Positions 50,247-58,815 of a stretch of DNA of 64,000 bases are shown here, in pieces. This stretch comes from Mycolicibacterium sp. S2-37 (lineage in GTDB: Bacteria; Actinomycetota; Actinomycetes; Mycobacteriales; Mycobacteriaceae). The position numbers were made by a program, and so were the translations under genes. The notes under the pieces were generated by a model that was not told the DNA's origin, made no database searches, and was given only the letters and a program-made list of their open reading frames with translations. The stretch is taken from positions 86,134-150,133 of the forward strand of contig NZ_JAFEVR010000005.1 of NCBI RefSeq assembly GCF_017352375.1, in the 5' to 3' direction. Numbering within the stretch: position 1 is the first letter of the stretch; each line of letters opens with the position of its first letter.

Positions 50247-51445
50247 CGCAATACCCTCACCGGCACATGGTGATATCCCGCCACGTTCTGCATGTTCACC
50301 CGCTCGAGCTTGTCGAAGTCGACCTCGTAGCGCGGCATGAAATCGAGCAGCTTCTCGAGCGCGATCGCGGTCTCCATCCGGGCCAGTGCCGCCCCGAGGC
50401 AGCTGTGGATGCCGTAGCCCAGGCCGAGGTTCTGCGCCTGCGTGCGGTCGCGGTCGATGTCGAACGTCTCGCCGTCGTCGAAGGCGCGCGGATCGCGGTT
50501 GGCCGCCGCGCCCATCAGGAACACCGGCTTGTGCGCCGGCACCGTGCCGCTGGGCAATTCGACGTCGCGCAGGCTGTATCGCACGTTGTACTGCACCGGA
50601 CCCACGTAGCGCAGGAGCTCCTCGACGGCGGCGGGGATCTTGCTGCGATCGTCGAGCAGTTTCTGCCACTGCTCCGGATGGCGTGCGAACTCCACGACGG
50701 CACTGCCGACCAGTTTGGTCACCGTCTCGGCTCCCGCCCCGCCGAGCAGTGTGGTGAAGCCGGTGATCTCGATGTCGTCGAGCTGACGCATCTCGCCGTC
50801 CGGACCGGGGATCCGGGCGGCGATCAACCGACTGATCATGTCGTCCTGGGGGTTCTTGCGACGTTCCTGGACGAGCCCGTAGTAGTACATGCCCGAGTCG
50901 ATGTTCGCCTGCATGTTCTCTTCGTCCTGGTCGATCTGACCGGGCTTACGGTGCAAGCTGGTGTCGATCCACAGCCGGACCTGCTGGCGGAAGTCCTCGG
51001 GCACGCCGGCCATCCGGGTGATGACCTCGACGGGGAACGGGCCGGAGAAGTCCTGGACGACGTCGAAGTGGTCGGGGTCGGCTTCGCTGAGGTAGTGCTC
51101 GATCAGCTCGACGACGGTGTCGCGCTGGTTCTGGATGGCGCGCGGAGTGAACGCCTTGTTGAGCAGGCTGCGCATGTGCCGGTGGTCCGGCGGGTCCATG
51201 AAGATGATGGACTTCTGCGGCACGTCGCCGGAGCGGACCATGCCGAGATCGCACCCGCGCGCCGACGAGAACGACTCATAGTCCTTGAACGCCGCCGCGA
51301 CGTCAGCGTGCCGGGTCAGCGCGTAGAAGTCCTGTTCTTCGTCGTAGTAGATCGGTGCTTCGTCGCGCATCCGTTTGTAGATCTCGTACGGATTGTCGAA
51401 GTACTCCTGCGCTACGGGATTGAAGACGAGCTTGGGCTTGGTCAC
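50243..51445 (-). CDS. Cytochrome P450 (tandem copy 2), Phe to Leu in heme loop
   Basis: A 400-residue P450 and first gene of the P450-ferredoxin-P450 operon. Cys349 is the heme ligand in LGYGIHSCLG. The almost invariant Phe seven residues before the Cys is Leu342 here, whereas the tandem copy has Phe. That Phe shields the heme thiolate, so a changed redox potential or stability is expected. I-helix AGAET (237-241) and EELLRY are normal. An inverted repeat lies 54 bp upstream (51499-51517). Confidence 0.94.
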   Translation of the reverse strand: MTKPKLVFNPVAQEYFDNPYEIYKRMRDEAPIYYDEEQDFYALTRHADVAAAFKDYESFSSARGCDLGMVRSGDVPQKSIIFMDPPDHRHMRSLLNKAFTPRAIQNQRDTVVELIEHYLSEADPDHFDVVQDFSGPFPVEVITRMAGVPEDFRQQVRLWIDTSLHRKPGQIDQDEENMQANIDSGMYYYGLVQERRKNPQDDMISRLIAARIPGPDGEMRQLDDIEITGFTTLLGGAGAETVTKLVGSAVVEFARHPEQWQKLLDDRSKIPAAVEELLRYVGPVQYNVRYSLRDVELPSGTVPAHKPVFLMGAAANRDPRAFDDGETFDIDRDRTQAQNLGLGYGIHSCLGAALARMETAIALEKLLDFMPRYEVDFDKLERVNMQNVAGYHHVPVRVLR

Positions 51446-51498
51446 TGACGTCCTCCTCGGCGTGGGCTCACGGCCGGAAACGTTACGGAACGCTGAAT

Positions 51499-51517
51499 TA
51501 CTGTAACGGGTACAGTA
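51499..51517. promoter_or_regulatory. Inverted repeat TACTGTA-N5-TACAGTA before the P450 operon
   Basis: Perfect 7-bp arms around ACGGG. It lies 54 bp upstream of the minus-strand P450 (50243-51445) and 50 bp from the end of the dehydrogenase gene at 51567. It is probably an operator for this operon; the matching regulator is not in the window. Confidence 0.6.
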
Positions 51518-51566
51518 TGCGGCAAACCGCCGGGTAATTCAGCTGAATCGCCCGAACGCGGCCCTG

Positions 51567-52367
51567 TCACGAGTGCACCCCGGCGTCGACCAGACCGTCG
51601 AGCAGACCGAGGTCCGCCCCGGCCGCCGTGGCGATCCGGCGGACCACGACGACGTCCTTGCCGACGAACGCACCGGCCATGTCGACGAATTCGGTGACCG
51701 ATCCGCGGCTGCCGACCAGCGTGAGCACCCGGCTCGCCGCGCTGCCGTGCGGGAGCGCCGCCAGCAGATCGGGTTCGGCGACACCGAGTTCGGCACCGAG
51801 GCGCACCGCTTCGCGCAGCGCCCCGATCTGCGCGGCGAACAGTGCGTTGTTGACCAGCTTCACGCTCTGGCCGGCGCCGAGCGGACCGACGTGCAAGAGG
51901 GGATCGGCATAGCTCGCCAGCACCGGTCGCGCCCGCGCCACGGCATCCTCGGTGCCGCCGGCGAAGACGGTCAGCGCGCCCGCGGCGATGTCATGGGGCC
52001 CGCCACTGACGGGTGCGTCCAGGACGGCTACGTCGCCGCGGGCTGCCACCGCGGCGATCTGACGGGCGGTATCGGGGCTGCCGGTGGTGTGGATGACGAG
52101 CACCGCGCCGGGCCGCGTCGCGGCGATCAATCCGTCGTCCAGGCACACCTGGCGCACCTGGTCGTCGGTGAACACGCACACCACGACGATGTCAGCCGAC
52201 GCCGCCGCCTCCGCGGCGGACCCGACCGGCGTCGCGCCGAGTTCAGCTGCGGCCGAACGTGCCTCGTCGGTCCGCCCCAGCGCTCGGACGTCATGCCCGG
52301 CGGCCACCAGGCGCGCCACCATCGGCGCGCCCATCCGGCCCGCGCCGACGAATCCGACCCGGGTCAC
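51567..52367 (-). CDS. 3-hydroxyisobutyrate dehydrogenase-like (beta-hydroxyacid dehydrogenase) 1
   Basis: A 266-residue beta-hydroxyacid dehydrogenase. GFVGAGRMGAPM is the NAD(P) motif, DAPVSGG (about 122-128) binds substrate, and the catalytic Lys is in GAGQSVKLVNN. It is slightly shorter than typical (about 290). It overlaps the second copy by 4 bp and shares most motifs with it. It is last in the operon that begins with the NuoF-like protein. The substrate is probably a 3-hydroxy acid or alcohol of the pathway. Confidence 0.92.
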   Translation of the reverse strand: MTRVGFVGAGRMGAPMVARLVAAGHDVRALGRTDEARSAAAELGATPVGSAAEAAASADIVVVCVFTDDQVRQVCLDDGLIAATRPGAVLVIHTTGSPDTARQIAAVAARGDVAVLDAPVSGGPHDIAAGALTVFAGGTEDAVARARPVLASYADPLLHVGPLGAGQSVKLVNNALFAAQIGALREAVRLGAELGVAEPDLLAALPHGSAASRVLTLVGSRGSVTEFVDMAGAFVGKDVVVVRRIATAAGADLGLLDGLVDAGVHS

Positions 52368-53182
52368 CGCGGATGGTCCATCGACGTCAGGGCCGTGTCG
52401 GCGGCCGTGAACACCGAACCCTCGGGTGCCCCGGCATCGGCGGCCAGGCTCGCGGCATGCCGAACATCCTTCTGCAACAACGCCCCGGCGATCGGGGCCA
52501 GCCCCTCGACGGTGCCGCCGAACATGGAGATGCTGCTGACCGCCTTGCTCGTCGCCGAGCCCCGCACCAGCACCTCACACAGGCGGTCGCGAGCCACACC
52601 CAGCGCGTCGCCGAGCTCCAGAGCGCTCAACGCGGCACCGAGATTCGCGCTGAACAGCAGATTGTTGAGGATCTTGGCGACCTGCCCGCTGCCGAGCCCG
52701 CCGAGATGCACGATGGGGTCGGCGAAGGTGGCGAAGACCGGACGGGCCTTGTCGACCGCGTCCTGTTCGCCACCCACCATGACCAGCAGCGTGCCTTCGG
52801 CCGCGGCGGGCCCACCTCCGCTGACCGGGGCGTCGAGCACCGTCACGCCCTGCCCGGCGGCCTGCTCGGCGATCTCGCGGCAGGTGTCCGGGTGCACGGT
52901 GCTGTGAATGGCGACGATCCCGCCAGGTGCCAGGCCGGCCAGCACACCGGTGTCCCCATCGAGGACCTGGCGCACATCGTCGTCGCCCACGACACACAGG
53001 CACACGAGGTCACTGGCCGCGGCGAGTTCGGCCGGCGTCTGCGCGATCTTCGCGGCGGTGTCGGCGTACGGCTCCACCGACGCCGGGCGCCGGGCCCACA
53101 GCGTCAGTTCGAAGCCGCCGTCGACGATGCGGCGCGCCATCGGCGCACCCTGACTGCCCAGCCCGATGAATCCGACCCGCAT
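52364..53182 (-). CDS. 3-hydroxyisobutyrate dehydrogenase-like (beta-hydroxyacid dehydrogenase) 2
   Basis: A 272-residue enzyme of the same family, with GFIGLGSQGAPM, DAPVSGGG and the catalytic Lys in GSGQVAKILNN. ATG 53182 shares its A with the stop of the hydrolase gene upstream (TGATG), so the longer frame is not used. Two adjacent members could form a heteromer or serve two substrates; the glycine-rich loop and the substrate pocket differ clearly between them. Confidence 0.92.
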   Translation of the reverse strand: MRVGFIGLGSQGAPMARRIVDGGFELTLWARRPASVEPYADTAAKIAQTPAELAAASDLVCLCVVGDDDVRQVLDGDTGVLAGLAPGGIVAIHSTVHPDTCREIAEQAAGQGVTVLDAPVSGGGPAAAEGTLLVMVGGEQDAVDKARPVFATFADPIVHLGGLGSGQVAKILNNLLFSANLGAALSALELGDALGVARDRLCEVLVRGSATSKAVSSISMFGGTVEGLAPIAGALLQKDVRHAASLAADAGAPEGSVFTAADTALTSMDHPR

Positions 53183-54081
53183 CAACCTGCCTCCAATCCG
53201 ACTGCCCGGCCGCGCGCCGTCACACACTGCTCGGCGAACTCCAGCACCATGCGGTGATAGGCCCCGGCGTTCACGCCGAGGCTGAGGTTGTGACCCGCAT
53301 CGGCGACGATGTCGCTTTCATAGCGGGGTGCCGCGCTGAACGCGGCGGCGATCTCGACCATTGCCTCGGGATCCGACCGCCACACGCGTTCGTGTTCGGC
53401 GTGGCTGAAGTGCACGGGCACGCGTACCTGCGCTGCGAGCGCCGGGAAGTCGGTGCCGGGCCAGTCCCTGACCATCGCCGCCTCGTACGGTGCGCCGGTC
53501 GACGAGTTCGTGATACCGGTCAGCACGTTGGCCGGATAGAGCTGCGCGGGTTCCCACAGCAACGCCCGCAGGCCCGGCGGACGATGCGTCTGGGTGGCGT
53601 CGCGCAGGATCTCGAGCGCCGCGTCCTGGTAGTGCAACCCGGTGCCGGCCAGTTCGACGCCGAGCACGCCGCGGTCGGCGGTGTCGTCGGTGGCCATCCG
53701 CAGTCCGAGTTCACAACCGTTGCTGTGGGCGAACAGGAACAACCCCGCACCGCGGGGCCGTCCGCCCAGCATCGCGTCGACGGCGCCGTAGGCCAGGGCC
53801 GTGCGCTGCGCGGGTTCGGTGCAACGCTCCGCGTACGGAGCCGAGCTGCCGTAGCCCGGCCGGTCCAGCGCCAGCACGGTGTAACCGAGTTCGGCACCGA
53901 GCCGCAGCAGCGACAGCTCGGAATGGCCGGGGCAGTCGAAATACGCTGCGGTGCTAGCGCCTCCGTGCAGGGCGACGATGACCGCACGTGGCTGGTCCAC
54001 CACCGCGCTCAGTCCCGACATCGGGACGGGGCCGTCCGGGCTGTCGACCATCACCACCCGGGGCCGGGGTGCGCTGCTCAC
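53182..54081 (-). CDS. Alpha/beta hydrolase
   Basis: A 299-residue alpha/beta hydrolase. The oxyanion strand is ALHGGAST, the nucleophile elbow is FAHSNGCELG (Ser in HSNG), and the catalytic His is in ADAGHNLSLG near the C-terminus. Such enzymes hydrolyse esters, thioesters or C-C bonds of ring-cleavage products. GTG 54081 overlaps the DUF35-thiolase stop by 4 bp, and its own stop overlaps the dehydrogenase start. Confidence 0.9.
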   Translation of the reverse strand: MSSAPRPRVVMVDSPDGPVPMSGLSAVVDQPRAVIVALHGGASTAAYFDCPGHSELSLLRLGAELGYTVLALDRPGYGSSAPYAERCTEPAQRTALAYGAVDAMLGGRPRGAGLFLFAHSNGCELGLRMATDDTADRGVLGVELAGTGLHYQDAALEILRDATQTHRPPGLRALLWEPAQLYPANVLTGITNSSTGAPYEAAMVRDWPGTDFPALAAQVRVPVHFSHAEHERVWRSDPEAMVEIAAAFSAAPRYESDIVADAGHNLSLGVNAGAYHRMVLEFAEQCVTARGRAVGLEAG

Positions 54082-55733
54082 GCGTCCCTCCGCAGCAGCA
54101 TCACGCCGCTGGGTGTCAGGCCACCGCTGCTGGTCACCGCCACACGAGCGCCGGCGACCTGCCGCTCGCCGGCGTCGCCACGCAGTTGGGTGACCGCTTC
54201 GTGGATGAGGCCCATGCCGTGGGTGCGGCCGTGCGAGAGCTGCCCGCCGTGGGTGTTGAGGGGGATCACCCCGTCGCGGGCGATGTTCGTACCGCCCTCG
54301 AGAAAGTCCTTGGCCTCACCGATCCCGCAGAACCCCAGCGCCTCCAGCCATGAAAGACAGTTGAAGCTGAACCCGTCGTAGAGTTCGGCGACGTCGACGT
54401 CGTTGGGCCGCAACGACGTTCGCGTCCACAGGTGGGCGGACTGGCCGAGTACCTGGGGTTCGTGTGTGAGCGTGGTCTGGTCCCAGTCGGTGCGTTCGAT
54501 GATCTGGGTGCCGACCGCCTCGAAGTACACCGGTGGCTTGGCCAGGTCCCTCGCCGCGTCCTTGGCCGAGACGATCACGGCCACCGCGCCGTCGCACGGC
54601 ACGTCGCAGTCGTACAGCCCGAACGGTGTGGTGATGATCCGCGCCGTCAGATAGTCGTCCATGGTCATCGGATCGCGGTAGATCGCCGTCGGGTTCAGCG
54701 CGGCGTTGGCCCGTTGGTTCAACGCGATCCAGCCGAGCGTCTCGCGGGTGGTGCCGTACCGGTCGAAGTGTCGGTGCGCATTCTGCGCCAGTGTGTGGGC
54801 GGCCGAGGTCGCACCGAACGGCATCTGCCAGCTGGTGGTGCGGGCGCCCCCCGGCGGGGACATCCGGCCCTCCTTCATCAACTGGCCGAACGTCGCCTCC
54901 CACAGCGTGCGGAAGCACAGCACGTGGCGCGCCATGCCGGTGGCGACGGCCATCATCGCCGCGATCACCGATCCGCCCGGTCCGAAGGTGTCCATACCGC
55001 CGTTGATCCAGGTGGGCCGGAGCCCGAGTGCACCCTCCAGCGCGGTGACGCCGCCCTCGCCCATCCCGGCGACGTCCAGACCCGGATAGGTCGACAGGCC
55101 GTCGATGTCGTCGAAAGTCAGACCCGCGTCGGCCACTGCGGCCTCACACGCCTCGATCGTCAGCGACAGCGGCGGCACCATCAACCGCCGGCCCAGCCGG
55201 GAGGCCCCGATACCGGTGATGGCCGAGTGGTCCTCGAACTTCTCGCGGGTCAGCATGGGCCGGACGTGGCGGGCGAAATCCTGCGGGGCGATCGCGTCCT
55301 CGGGCAGAGCGGTCTGCTGTTGCGGATCGGTCGACGGTGTGAACAGCGGCAGCCAGACGTCCTCGACCTGCTCGAACACCACCTCGACCGGCTGGCCGAT
55401 GGCCAGCGAATCGTGGTCGCACTCGACGATGTTGGTGGTGAGCCGGACCCGCGGATCCTCCAGGACGGCCACCTCGGCGACCACATACGGGGGCGGCAGC
55501 GCCGGGAAACCGAAGCGGTGGTTGACGCTGAAGCCGGCGATCGTGCCCTTGCCGGACACCGCGTGCGGCTTGAGGTCATGGCTACGGCAGTAGCGGCAGA
55601 TCGGTTGCGGCGGGTGGATCAGCGCCTCGCAGTCCTGGCACTGCTGCAACCGCAGTTCGCCGTCCGCCCCAGCGGTCCAGAAGAACTCGTTCTGCGCGGT
55701 GAGCTGGGGGAGCGGACGTCCCGGATCGGTCAC
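54078..55733 (-). CDS. DUF35 OB-fold and thiolase-like fusion protein
   Basis: A 551-residue fusion. Residues 1-150 are a DUF35 protein with a zinc ribbon (Cys32, Cys35, Cys46, Cys49) and an OB-fold. From about 165 a thiolase-fold domain of the Ltp2/SCP2 type follows, with SVIAAMMAVATGMARHVLCF, VDVAELYDGFSFNCLSW and NTHGGQLSHGRTHGMG. In steroid side-chain degradation, separate Ltp2-type aldolases bind DUF35 proteins to cut beta-hydroxyacyl-CoAs retro-aldolically. Here both are one chain, so an aldolase-like C-C cleavage is inferred; a plain thiolase is less likely. The gene overlaps the downstream hydrolase by 4 bp. Confidence 0.9.
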   Translation of the reverse strand: MTDPGRPLPQLTAQNEFFWTAGADGELRLQQCQDCEALIHPPQPICRYCRSHDLKPHAVSGKGTIAGFSVNHRFGFPALPPPYVVAEVAVLEDPRVRLTTNIVECDHDSLAIGQPVEVVFEQVEDVWLPLFTPSTDPQQQTALPEDAIAPQDFARHVRPMLTREKFEDHSAITGIGASRLGRRLMVPPLSLTIEACEAAVADAGLTFDDIDGLSTYPGLDVAGMGEGGVTALEGALGLRPTWINGGMDTFGPGGSVIAAMMAVATGMARHVLCFRTLWEATFGQLMKEGRMSPPGGARTTSWQMPFGATSAAHTLAQNAHRHFDRYGTTRETLGWIALNQRANAALNPTAIYRDPMTMDDYLTARIITTPFGLYDCDVPCDGAVAVIVSAKDAARDLAKPPVYFEAVGTQIIERTDWDQTTLTHEPQVLGQSAHLWTRTSLRPNDVDVAELYDGFSFNCLSWLEALGFCGIGEAKDFLEGGTNIARDGVIPLNTHGGQLSHGRTHGMGLIHEAVTQLRGDAGERQVAGARVAVTSSGGLTPSGVMLLRRDA

Positions 55734-55734
55734 G

Positions 55735-56067
55735 TCACATCCCCGGCATCATCTGCGGCTCACGGCGCGCGTCGGCATGGTCCCCGCCGGCGTCGTCGAG
55801 CTGTTGGGCCTCGCCCGGGCGGTCGACCCCCGCCGGGGGCTGCAGCGGCAAATCGCCCGACGACCGCTCGTCGCCGGCCATCTCGATGATCGCGTGCACC
55901 GGGCAGTCCAGCAGCGCGCGCCGGACCGCGGGCTGATCGGCCTCGGGGATCACCCCGTTGCCGACGAGTGAGGCATAGCCCCAGTCGTCGAGCGAAAAGT
56001 ACTCCGGGGCGTGCTTGGCACAGATGCCGAACCCGTCGCACATCGTGCGATCCAGCCGGATCTTCAC
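55735..56067 (-). CDS. Ferredoxin with CxxFxxC motif and long C-terminal tail
   Basis: A 110-residue ferredoxin with Cys10-x2-Phe13-x2-Cys16 and Cys55-Pro, the 3Fe-4S pattern. After about residue 65 an extra tail (SSGDLPLQPPAGVDRPGE...) of about 45 hydrophilic residues is added, which the P450 ferredoxins here do not have. GTG 56067 overlaps the stop of the NuoF-like gene. The coupling suggests it takes electrons from the NuoF-like flavoprotein. Confidence 0.9.
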   Translation of the reverse strand: MKIRLDRTMCDGFGICAKHAPEYFSLDDWGYASLVGNGVIPEADQPAVRRALLDCPVHAIIEMAGDERSSGDLPLQPPAGVDRPGEAQQLDDAGGDHADARREPQMMPGM

Positions 56068-57371
56068 GGTGTCATCACCGCCTCCACCTCGTATGGCCGG
56101 GTCGCGCTGTAGGCGTTCGAAGCGCATGCGCTGCAGGTGTTGTCGAGATGGCGGGCCACCTCCTGCGGAAAACTGCGCAAGAGGGTGGCGGCGACGTTCG
56201 TCGCGGCGTCGAGGGTGGCGCAGGCGCCGCGTCCGCGCAGCACCACCGACCAGCGCTCCAGCCGGGTGACGTCCTCGGCGGTGGCGGCGCCGTCGCGCAG
56301 CGCGCCGGTCACGGCGGCCATCGCGGCGGTGCCGTTGAAGCACGATCCGCACTGGCCGGCGTTCTCCCGGTCGAAATAAGCCATCACCGCGGCGGCGACC
56401 GCGATCGGACATTCGTCGGTGATCAGAGCGACGGCCCCGCAGCCCAATCCGCTGCCGAGGCGGCGCATCGTCTCGTGATCGAGCGTGGTGTCGAGCACCT
56501 CGCTGTTCATGAGGCCGGCGAAATAGCCGCCCATCAGCACGCCGCGCAGGCTGTCCGCAGACACACCGTGGAGGTCGAGCAGGTCGGGAAACGGTGTGCC
56601 GTGCGGCAGTTCGTAGAGCGCCGCCGGCCTGCCGCCGCCGGTGACGGTGGCCAGGAAGGTTCCCGGTGAGGTGGACGTCCCCACCGACCGGTAGGCCTGC
56701 GAACCGTGCCGGTGCAGGAAAGGCAGGTTGGCCAGCGTCTCGACGTTGCTCACCGCAGTGGGCAGGGCGGCCACACCGCGTTCGAAAGCCCGGGGCGGTT
56801 TGTCGGTCGGCTTGGCGGGGCCGCCGTTGATGACCCGGACGGCGGCTGACTCCTCACCGGCGACGTAGCCGGCGTCGACGGTGACGACCGTGATCGCGAG
56901 CCCGTCGAACCGGCCCTCCGCCTCGGCGAGTGCGTCGCGCGCGACCTGCGCGGCGCGCGAATCCGAGACGTAGAGGTACGCGCGGTCGGCGTCGACGATG
57001 CGCGCAGCCAGCCGCAGCCCGTCCAGCACCAGATGCGGCCGGTGTCGGAGCAGCCAGCGGTCCTTCACCGAGGCGGGTTCACCCTCTTCACCGTTGGCCA
57101 CCAGGACCGCCCCGCCGGCGCGAACACCGTTGTCGCGCACGGTGCGCAGTTTTACCGCCATCGGGAACGCGGCACCGCCGCGCCCCACCAGGCCCGCGAG
57201 GTCGATCTGCTCCAACAGTTCGGCCGGATCGGCCAGCGGCTGATAGCCCCCGCCCGTCAGGTAGTCGTCGAGATCCTCGGTGGCCGTGACCAGATCGGTG
57301 CGAAGCAACCGGGCCTGCAGGCCGGGCCATGCCGCCACGGTGAGATCCACTGGTGCTGCGGTGGTTTTCAT
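56064..57371 (-). CDS. Orphan NuoF-like NADH-binding flavoprotein
   Basis: A 435-residue protein of the 51-kDa (NuoF) family. The FMN/NADH glycine-rich loop is GRGGAAFPMAVK (63-74), and ANGEEGEPASVKDRWL is the next family segment. Near the C-terminus the N3 cluster motif CxxCxxC reads Cys341-x2-Cys344-x2-Gly347, so one of four ligands is lost; Cys384 remains, and Cys413 and Cys416 lie at the end. There is no NuoE or other complex I gene. It probably oxidises NADH and passes electrons to the ferredoxin encoded directly downstream. ATG 57371 is 39 bp from a divergent gene. Confidence 0.88.
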   Translation of the reverse strand: MKTTAAPVDLTVAAWPGLQARLLRTDLVTATEDLDDYLTGGGYQPLADPAELLEQIDLAGLVGRGGAAFPMAVKLRTVRDNGVRAGGAVLVANGEEGEPASVKDRWLLRHRPHLVLDGLRLAARIVDADRAYLYVSDSRAAQVARDALAEAEGRFDGLAITVVTVDAGYVAGEESAAVRVINGGPAKPTDKPPRAFERGVAALPTAVSNVETLANLPFLHRHGSQAYRSVGTSTSPGTFLATVTGGGRPAALYELPHGTPFPDLLDLHGVSADSLRGVLMGGYFAGLMNSEVLDTTLDHETMRRLGSGLGCGAVALITDECPIAVAAAVMAYFDRENAGQCGSCFNGTAAMAAVTGALRDGAATAEDVTRLERWSVVLRGRGACATLDAATNVAATLLRSFPQEVARHLDNTCSACASNAYSATRPYEVEAVMTP

Positions 57372-57410
57372 GGCTGCCTCTCCTCGCTGCCCGCCGATAG
57401 GCTGGCGGGC

Positions 57411-57884
57411 ATGAGAACCGCGGTGGTGCGCATAGGTGTCGACCCAGCCGGTGAGCTGACCGCCGAACAGTTGACCGGCGGCGCGGCGGCGTTGCGGCAG
57501 CTCGCCCGTGACGCCGGCGCCGACGTCGTCGCCAACGATCTGGCGGGGCTGCCCGCGGCACGCCGCGAGGTCGAGGTGCTGCTGGCCGGTGACGACGCCG
57601 ACGAACTCACCCGCGTCGCCTCCGAGATGTGCGCGAAGGCATTCGGCACGCGGCCGGCGCCGGGAGTGGTGACCTTCATCAGCCGCGGAACCGACGACGA
57701 CGCACTCGGGGTACTGGCCGGATTCGGCATCACCGGCGACATCGAACGCACTGCGGGACACGAGGGCTGGGACGTCGTCGAGGTGACGCTGAACCGGTCG
57801 GATCTCGAGCGGATACCCGAGAGCCGCATCCACACCGCGCTCGAGGCCTCGTTGAACTGCGAGGTCCGCATCGTGCTCAGGTGA
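57411..57884 (+). CDS. Conserved hypothetical protein divergent from NuoF-like gene
   Basis: A 157-residue cytosolic-looking protein of unknown function. It has a beta-alpha pattern (MRTAVVRIGVDPAGEL..., then EVEVLLAGDDADELTRVASEM...) and ends in a repeated-looking strand-helix (DVVEVTLNRSDLERIPESRIHTALEASL). No cofactor motif, signal peptide or membrane segment is seen. It shares a 39-bp promoter gap with the NuoF-like gene and converges with 10 bp spacing on an alpha/beta hydrolase gene. Codon use is like its neighbours. Confidence 0.72.
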   Translation: MRTAVVRIGVDPAGELTAEQLTGGAAALRQLARDAGADVVANDLAGLPAARREVEVLLAGDDADELTRVASEMCAKAFGTRPAPGVVTFISRGTDDDALGVLAGFGITGDIERTAGHEGWDVVEVTLNRSDLERIPESRIHTALEASLNCEVRIVLR

Positions 57885-57894
57885 CGCGGGACCA

Positions 57895-58815
57895 TCAGCG
57901 ACCGGCCGAATCGCCGAGGAACTCCAAGATCGGCGGCGCCGCCTGCACCCACGTGTCGAACATGTTGAAGCGCTTGACCTTTCCCTGCGCGCGCTTCTCT
58001 GAGGCCCGCTCCCAGGCGTCCTCGGGCCACGGCGGATCGATCAGCTTGGAGCCCTTGATCAGGCAGCTCACCTCGAGCGAGGTCCGCTTCGGGTGATCGA
58101 GATCGTTCTCCCCACCGCGGATGATCAGCGTCGGCACCATGATGTTGTCGAACATCTCGTCCTCGACACCGGGAATGGTCTGGCCGGGCTTGGGGACGAA
58201 GGCGTTCAGCCACCGCAACATCAGCTTGAGGAACTCGCCGTCGTCCTGGGCCAGCAACCGGTCACGGTTGGCCGGGTTCTCCTCGATGCGTTCCCGCCAC
58301 TCCGCAATGCCGGCAACACCTTTCATTCCGGTGCCGCGGACGGCCAGGATGCTCGGGACGATGTAGTACGAGCCGAGCACGAAGGAGCCGTACACGCCGC
58401 CGACGATGTTCCACACGACGAGCTTGGTGACGATCTCGGGGTGCAACATCGTGGTGAGCATCGAGTCGCGGGCGCCGCCGGAACCGCCGGCGAGAATGCA
58501 CGGCCCGATGTCGAGTTCGGTGATCAGCCGGTAGAGCGTCTCGGCGCGCATGTGGCTTTCGCTCTGGCCGTAGAACTGCACGTCGGACTTCCCGCAGTTC
58601 GGCCGGTCCCACAGCAGCACCCGGTAGCCGCCCTTGGCGAGTGCCTGGGCCAGCGGCCGCAGCCCGGGGATGTCCTTGCTGAAGCGGCCTCCCGGCGTGA
58701 GTGCGATGAAATCGCCTTCGTTGCCCAGGATCTCGTAAACAACGTTGCCGCCGTTGATCTCGATCGACTTCTCGCCGCGCTTGAGCTTCGGCCCGGTCTG
58801 CTCGGTGCTGGTCAT
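57895..58815 (-). CDS. Alpha/beta hydrolase
   Basis: A 306-residue alpha/beta hydrolase. LLWDRPNCGKSD follows the oxyanion region, and the nucleophile elbow is LAGGSGGARDS, a variant with Gly before the Ser instead of the usual GxSxG His/Met. It has a lid-type segment about 140-200. ATG 58815 overlaps the Rieske protein stop (ATGA). It ends an operon with two amidohydrolases and a small Rieske protein, so hydrolysis of a ring-opened product is plausible. Confidence 0.88.
   Translation of the reverse strand: MTSTEQTGPKLKRGEKSIEINGGNVVYEILGNEGDFIALTPGGRFSKDIPGLRPLAQALAKGGYRVLLWDRPNCGKSDVQFYGQSESHMRAETLYRLITELDIGPCILAGGSGGARDSMLTTMLHPEIVTKLVVWNIVGGVYGSFVLGSYYIVPSILAVRGTGMKGVAGIAEWRERIEENPANRDRLLAQDDGEFLKLMLRWLNAFVPKPGQTIPGVEDEMFDNIMVPTLIIRGGENDLDHPKRTSLEVSCLIKGSKLIDPPWPEDAWERASEKRAQGKVKRFNMFDTWVQAAPPILEFLGDSAGR

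Noticed and set aside
51499..51517. A KstR site (TnnAACnnGTTnnA) inside the inverted repeat
   Set aside because: TGTAACGGGTACAG matches AACnnGT but misses the second T and the final A; the 7-bp symmetric arms are the more obvious feature.
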